Assembly: GCA_031262005.1 (NCBI GenBank)
Contig: JAISIO010000189.1
Location: 1 to 9,174 of the forward strand
Direction: 5' to 3'
Origin: Bacteroidales bacterium
Lineage (GTDB): Bacteria; Bacteroidota; Bacteroidia; Bacteroidales; UBA1715
DNA: 9,174 nucleotides
The translations under genes and the position numbers were made by a program. A model generated the notes under the pieces. That model was given only the letters and a program-made list of their open reading frames with translations. It did not search any database and had not been told where the DNA came from. This document shows, in pieces, positions 5,585 to 9,174 of this stretch (within the stretch, counting starts at the first letter, position 1; every line of letters starts with the position of its first letter).

Positions 5585-6244
5585 ATGAAATCAAGTGAAC
5601 ACGTACTGCTTGTAGCCGGAGGAAAGGGCTTGCGTATGCAATCGGAAACACCCAAGCAATTTATGCTTTTGGCTGGCACGCCGGTGCTTTTACGCTGTTT
5701 GGAAGCGTTTTATGCCTATTCACCGATAATCAATATCATTGTAGTGTTGCCGCAAGAGCACATTGCCTATTGGCAAGAACTGTGTAGGACATACAATTGT
5801 ACAATTGAACACACAATTGTAGCAGGCGGCGTAGAGCGTTTTTATTCGGTGCAAGCAGGGTTGGCGCATATTGATGCGAATGGTTTTGTGGCAATTCACG
5901 ATGGAGTGCGACCGTTCGTTTCGCAGGCGTGCATTGCCCGTGGTTTTGCTTGTGCTCGTCAAAACGGCAGTGCTGTACCGGTTGTAGATTCCATTGATTC
6001 CCTGCGAATTGTAGACGGACAAACGTCAAAAATTATAGACCGCACTACAATAAAACGGGTGCAAACGCCACAAATATTCACTGTTGAAAAACTAAAACAA
6101 GCCTACCGACAACAATATTCTCCCGCTTTTACCGATGATGCTTCGGTGTGGGAAAGTGCCGGATTTACAGTTGCGCTGTATGAGGGTGAAGAGCGGAATA
6201 TAAAAATTACCACGCAGGCAGATTTGGAACGGATAGCCCTCTAA
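5585..6244 (+). CDS. ispD: 2-C-methyl-D-erythritol 4-phosphate cytidylyltransferase
   Basis: IspD transfers CMP from CTP to 2-C-methyl-D-erythritol 4-phosphate in the MEP route to isoprenoid precursors. The 219-aa length is normal. The nucleotide-binding loop is AGGKGLRM (11-18, with Arg17 at the catalytic position), then PKQF with Lys24. HDGVRPFV (105-112) replaces the more common HDAARP, followed by VPVVDSIDSLR (131-141), DRTTIKRVQTPQIF (152-165), TDDASV (183-188) and NIKITT (205-210, Lys207). The start at 5585 is the only one giving the complete N-terminal motif. No Shine-Dalgarno is present, which is ordinary for Bacteroidota. The promoter expected directly upstream is absent; it appears to lie 1.6 kb away, beyond the inserted element. 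Convergent with the lipid kinase gene, 51 bases away. Confidence 0.96.
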   Translation: MKSSEHVLLVAGGKGLRMQSETPKQFMLLAGTPVLLRCLEAFYAYSPIINIIVVLPQEHIAYWQELCRTYNCTIEHTIVAGGVERFYSVQAGLAHIDANGFVAIHDGVRPFVSQACIARGFACARQNGSAVPVVDSIDSLRIVDGQTSKIIDRTTIKRVQTPQIFTVEKLKQAYRQQYSPAFTDDASVWESAGFTVALYEGEERNIKITTQADLERIAL

Positions 6245-6278
6245 ATTTTATACAAGAGGATATGTCGGAAAAAGATTT

Positions 6279-6307
6279 CCTCCCCTTAGGAGAGGTTAGG
6301 AGGGGCT
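6279..6307. repeat. GC-rich intergenic repeat overlapping the lipid kinase stop codon
   Basis: CCTCCCCT (6279-6286) is followed by two tandem units, TTAGGAGAGG (6286-6295, sharing a base) and TTAGGAGGGG (6296-6305), 9 of 10 identical. CCTCCCCT can also pair with AGGAGAGG at 7 of 8 positions. The composition contrasts with the AT-rich spacer. It lies between two convergent genes, and the kinase stop codon and final Ser-Pro-Ser codons are inside it. Confidence 0.6.
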
Positions 6308-7186
6308 TACCGTCCCCGAAATTACCCAAAGCGATTGCGGCACAATTGAAAAATTAATGTCGGAATGCATCACACGTGGCTCACCGTCCATGTGAATAGT
6401 ATAAGGAGCATTGTTTTCTATGGTCAAGGAATCGGCTCGCAGAGTTTCTACAAATTTTGATTTGTGTATACGATTGGTAAATAAATCCAATACGAGTTTA
6501 AGCGTGAATAAAGGCGGAAATTTTTCAATAAATACTACTTCAAATTTTCCGTCGGTAATGTCGGCTGTGGGTGCTATGTGTGCATTTAAGCCATATTGAT
6601 TGGCATTGGCTATGGCTCCAATAAAAAATGTGCGGGTAAATTCCTTGTTATCAATATTGAATGTGAATGTTTGGGGTTTGTAACTAAACAATTCTTTGCT
6701 CACGAGTTGCACGTATTTTAATCCGCCTCGTTTTGTTACATTTATATTGAATAAATCGCCTATGATGGCATCGAACCCGAATCCTGCAACGTTCAGCACA
6801 TATTCGTTGTTGCACGAAATGGTATCTATTTTTATTTTTCTTCCTTCAGCTATCAGGCGTATTGCCGGACGAATATAGAGCGGAATGTGTAGAAAACGCG
6901 CCAATCCGTTGCCCGACCCCATGGGAACAATTGCGAGTGCGGTGTTAGAGTGCACCAGTGGTTGTGCCACTTCGTGAATAGTGCCGTCGCCGCCCACAGC
7001 AACTACAATGTCGAATATATTTTTAGCACTCGTGCTTATTTCTATGGCGTGACCGGCATATTCGGTATAGGAAAAATGCAATTCAAAGTCCTCCTCCGGC
7101 AAGTACTGATAGGCATATTTTTCTATCATTTTCTTTTGTCGGTTGGTTCCCGACATGGGATTGATTATGAATAGGACTTTTTGCAT
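6296..7186 (-). CDS. Lipid kinase of the diacylglycerol kinase catalytic family (YegS/BmrU type)
   Basis: This 296-aa cytoplasmic enzyme belongs to the DAGK_cat family, which phosphorylates diacylglycerol or related lipids with ATP. Evidence: the N-terminal nucleotide-binding INPMSGTNRQKKMIEKY, the catalytic VAVGGDGTIHEVAQPL loop (about residue 62 on) and PMGSGNGLAR. The C-terminal beta-sandwich half contains NVAGFGFDA, DGKFEVVFIEKF and the terminal HMDGEP motif. The lipid substrate cannot be told from sequence. The start at 7186 gives the usual MQKVLFIINP opening; an upstream in-frame ATG at 7270 lies inside the aminotransferase gene and is rejected. It follows the aminotransferase by 13 bases, so the two form an operon. 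Its last codons lie in a GC-rich repeat, so the C-terminal three residues may be recent. Confidence 0.92.
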   Translation of the reverse strand: MQKVLFIINPMSGTNRQKKMIEKYAYQYLPEEDFELHFSYTEYAGHAIEISTSAKNIFDIVVAVGGDGTIHEVAQPLVHSNTALAIVPMGSGNGLARFLHIPLYIRPAIRLIAEGRKIKIDTISCNNEYVLNVAGFGFDAIIGDLFNINVTKRGGLKYVQLVSKELFSYKPQTFTFNIDNKEFTRTFFIGAIANANQYGLNAHIAPTADITDGKFEVVFIEKFPPLFTLKLVLDLFTNRIHKSKFVETLRADSLTIENNAPYTIHMDGEPRVMHSDINFSIVPQSLWVISGTVSPS

Positions 7187-7199
7187 GCGTTTAATGTAA

Positions 7200-8396
7200 T
7201 TAATTTGTTCGTCCCGGATACACGGCAAGTGCGTGTTTGAGGCATTTGATAGCTTTCGTAAGTTTGTCAATATTAAGTACGTATGCTATACGTACTTGTT
7301 TGTCGCCAAGTTTTTTCCCGGAGTAAAATCCATTGCCCGGAGCAAACATGAGGGTAGTGCCTTCGTATTGAAATTCTTCTAAAAGCCATTGACAGAATTT
7401 TTCGGCATCATCAACCGGTAGTTCTACTATGCTGTAAAATGCGCCTTTGGGCATTGGAGAACGCACTCCCTTTATTTTGTTGAGTTCGTTTATTATAAAC
7501 TTTCGGCGTTTGTCATATTCTTCTGCCGATGCTTGTATAAAACTTTGAGGTGTATCAAGTAAAGCTTCGGCGGCAATTTGCCCGAATGACGGCGGACTTA
7601 AGCGTGCTTGCGCAAATTTCAGTGAGGTGGAAATTACATCTTTGTTGCGCGAAATAAGAGCCCCGATGCGAATTCCGCATACGTTGTATCGTTTTGAAAA
7701 TGAGTCGATAAGTATTACATTTTCTTCAATTCCTTCCAAATTCATTACCGAATAGTGCTCTCCATCGTAACAAAATTCACGATAGACCTCGTCGCAAATT
7801 AAGAACAGATTGTATTTTTTTACAACGTCGCGGATTTGTTCCAATTCATTGCGAGAATACACATAGCCTGTGGGATTGTTGGGATTGCACAGCATAATGG
7901 CTTTGGTGCGTGGCGTGAGTGCTTTTTCAAATTCTTCTATGGAAGGCAGCGCAAAACCGCTCTCAATAGTAGAACGTACAGGAATCATGCGGGCACCGGT
8001 TTCGGTAGTAAAGCCGTAATAATTGGAGTAAAACGGTTCGGGAACAATTACTTCGTCGGCATAGTTGAGTATGCTGTAATAAGCAAAACAAATAGCTTCG
8101 GAACCACCGTTGGTAATTAAAATATCTTCGTGAGAAATGTCAATGCCTATAGATTTATAGTATTCAGCCAATTTTTTGCGTAGCGTAATGTTACCGGCAG
8201 AATGAGAGTAAGGAATGTAATCGCCCGAAAAATTCCGCACAGCATCAATTGCCTGCTGCGGCGTAATTAAATCGGGCTGACCTATATTGAGGTGCAGTAC
8301 TTCAACTCCTCGTGCTTTGGCGGCATCGGCATATTTTGCAAGTTTGCGTATGGGCGAAGCAGGCATTGTAAGACCGCGGTCTGAAATTTGTGGCAT
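7200..8396 (-). CDS. PLP-dependent class I/II aminotransferase (aspartate aminotransferase-like)
   Basis: This 398-aa fold-type I enzyme transfers an amino group between an amino acid and a 2-oxo acid using pyridoxal phosphate. Visible residues: LNIGQPDLITP at 36-46; GGSEA (97-101) for phosphate binding; NPNNPTG (171-177) with Asn174; CDEVY (201-205) with Asp202; the Schiff-base lysine Lys235 in DSFSKRY; Arg243 in GIRIG; and Arg369 in KQVRIAYV, the expected carboxylate-binding arginine. Length and motif order match the aspartate aminotransferase I-gamma group. Aspartate is the likeliest substrate, but related enzymes use aromatic amino acids or other substrates, so no symbol is given. It is the first gene of an operon with the lipid kinase gene; its own promoter lies in the intergenic region shared with the divergent exported protein gene. 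Confidence 0.93.
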   Translation of the reverse strand: MPQISDRGLTMPASPIRKLAKYADAAKARGVEVLHLNIGQPDLITPQQAIDAVRNFSGDYIPYSHSAGNITLRKKLAEYYKSIGIDISHEDILITNGGSEAICFAYYSILNYADEVIVPEPFYSNYYGFTTETGARMIPVRSTIESGFALPSIEEFEKALTPRTKAIMLCNPNNPTGYVYSRNELEQIRDVVKKYNLFLICDEVYREFCYDGEHYSVMNLEGIEENVILIDSFSKRYNVCGIRIGALISRNKDVISTSLKFAQARLSPPSFGQIAAEALLDTPQSFIQASAEEYDKRRKFIINELNKIKGVRSPMPKGAFYSIVELPVDDAEKFCQWLLEEFQYEGTTLMFAPGNGFYSGKKLGDKQVRIAYVLNIDKLTKAIKCLKHALAVYPGRTN

Positions 8397-8431
8397 AGTT
8401 CTATATTTTTTAAGCCTTTATAAAATTTCCA

Positions 8432-8439
8432 CAAATATA
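8432..8439 (-). promoter_or_regulatory. Putative -7 box for the aminotransferase-lipid kinase operon
   Basis: The minus strand reads TATATTTG, a perfect TAnnTTTG match 35 bases before the start codon at 8396. A -33 TTG at the right spacing is not evident. The same octamer appears on the opposite strand at 8496-8503. Confidence 0.5.
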
Positions 8440-8495
8440 TTATTATGTGTTAAACTTTAACATCATTTATGAAAAATTTTGTTCCCAAAAATCCG

Positions 8496-8503
8496 TATAT
8501 TTG
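8496..8503 (+). promoter_or_regulatory. Putative -7 box for the exported protein gene
   Basis: TATATTTG is a perfect match to TAnnTTTG, 57 bases before the ATG at 8561. The nearest TTG upstream (8479-8481) is only 14 bases away, short for a -33 element. It is divergent from the equivalent box of the aminotransferase operon. Confidence 0.5.
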
Positions 8504-8560
8504 CCCTGCAATTTACAATTGAATATCGCAAAATATCTATAAACCTTACAATTTAGAATT

Positions 8561-9174
8561 ATGAAAAAACTCTTAATCCTTGCTTGTGCACTTCTTTCTT
8601 CGGTAGCATTATCGGCACAGCGTCCAACGGCAAAAGCAAAACAATTACCTGCATTTTTTGCATCAATTTTGTATGTAGTAACCAACAATAATGCTTTGAG
8701 CGAATACGATGAAAGCATTAAAGAAGCTATTCAAAAAAATTGGCGAGTAACACAATTCGATTTTATAACACAAGCCGAATTTGAAAATCAACGCTTTGAC
8801 CCCACTAAATCATTCCTGATTTACACCGAAACCACTTTCCCAAAAGATAAAAACCCCATTGCGTATGATTTCTTGAGTATTGTGCTTGGGGGCAATTATG
8901 CTGCTGTGGAGCAAATGCCCGAAGTGTGTTCCTTCCCCGTGTGTGTGAGCGATAGCGATGGTGAAGAGGCGTATTATAAATTGCCGATTATTGTAGGTTT
9001 TTTGAATCAACACGTAAAAACACTGCAAACAAATTCGGCTATATTGAAAGATAAAAAATACAAATGGCACGTAAAACAAAGCGGCAATATGGCTAAAAAA
9101 ACGTTGTACTTAATTGCCGAAGAACAATTGCCCGCATTCAATACGGTGCAAAAAATTAAAGCGGTGTATAAAGG
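8561..9174 (+). CDS. Exported protein of unknown function (3' end outside window)
   Basis: An open frame of 204 codons runs from ATG at 8561 off the right edge with no stop. The N-terminus is a clear type I signal peptide, MKKLLILACALLSSVALSAQ, cleaved after SAQ or LSA. The mature part starts with a basic segment (RPTAKAKQ) and then mixed alpha/beta sequence, including KNWRVTQFDFITQAEFE (about 59-75) and DPTKSFLIYTE (79-89). Two cysteines lie close together in the EVCSFPVCVSD region (about 120-130) and could form a disulfide. No domain is recognised. Composition and codon use resemble the core genes, so it is probably resident. It is transcribed away from the aminotransferase operon. Confidence 0.8.
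   Translation, partial: MKKLLILACALLSSVALSAQRPTAKAKQLPAFFASILYVVTNNNALSEYDESIKEAIQKNWRVTQFDFITQAEFENQRFDPTKSFLIYTETTFPKDKNPIAYDFLSIVLGGNYAAVEQMPEVCSFPVCVSDSDGEEAYYKLPIIVGFLNQHVKTLQTNSAILKDKKYKWHVKQSGNMAKKTLYLIAEEQLPAFNTVQKIKAVYK

Noticed and set aside
7187..7270. Longer lipid kinase frame starting within the aminotransferase gene
   Set aside because: The added 28 residues have no family similarity and overlap the aminotransferase coding end; MQKVLFIINP is the normal beginning.
8467..9079. Minus-strand ORFs opposite the right-hand gene
   Set aside because: They are shadows of the plus-strand frame, which has a signal peptide and stays open to the window edge.
1..9174. CRISPR array, rRNA, riboswitch or transposase gene
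   Set aside because: None seen on either strand: no evenly spaced repeats, no rRNA-like segments, no recognisable aptamer before metA, and no DDE or tyrosine/serine recombinase motifs in any sizeable frame.

Overview
The window looks like chromosomal DNA of a Bacteroidota bacterium. Upstream of several genes there are perfect TAnnTTTG -7 boxes, the promoter signature of that phylum. The genes mostly lack Shine-Dalgarno sequences. A secreted TPR / beta-propeller / CRD-like / OmpA protein of the architecture seen in the PorE family is present. Core genes are moderately GC-rich (about 57% in sampled lines), while the stretch from about 3.3 to 5.6 kb is clearly more AT-rich (18-30% GC in sampled lines of the element).

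Layout: tRNA-Leu(GAG) on the minus strand (17-100); a large secreted OmpA-family protein, minus (239-2164); a short unassigned spacer with small direct repeats; metA, minus (2374-3279), whose Glu111 predicts acetyl- rather than succinyl-CoA use; a BrnT/BrnA-type toxin-antitoxin pair, minus, directly upstream of and probably co-transcribed with metA (3290-3803); a 1.6-kb element bounded by a perfect 19-bp terminal inverted repeat, carrying a putative lipoprotein gene and a 61-codon ORF (3946-5566); ispD, plus (5585-6244); a lipid kinase gene (6296-7186) behind a class I/II aminotransferase gene (7200-8396), a two-gene minus-strand operon; and the start of an exported protein of unknown function, plus, running off the end (8561-9174).

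The most notable region is the accessory islet between metA and ispD. The inverted-repeat element has a candidate 3-bp TTA target duplication and lies exactly between a good Bacteroidota-type promoter (3901-3932) and the ispD start codon. Deleting it in silico with one TTA copy restores an ordinary promoter, short leader and ispD arrangement. The element has no transposase. It carries expression signals unlike its host: a TTGACA-17-TACAAT promoter, an AGAGG ribosome binding site and a strong 14-bp intrinsic terminator. The working model is a non-autonomous, passenger-carrying insertion of foreign origin. It would have taken the ispD promoter for its lipoprotein gene, leaving ispD to depend on read-through or on the element's internal promoter. 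Next to it, the toxin-antitoxin pair has its own promoter overlapped by a perfect palindrome and seems to have replaced the native upstream region of metA.

The core genes serve amino-acid metabolism (homoserine acylation for methionine synthesis, transamination), isoprenoid synthesis (MEP pathway), lipid phosphorylation and envelope structure. They do not form one pathway. No CRISPR array, rRNA, integrase or transposase was seen, and no gene-free stretch exceeds 300 bases.
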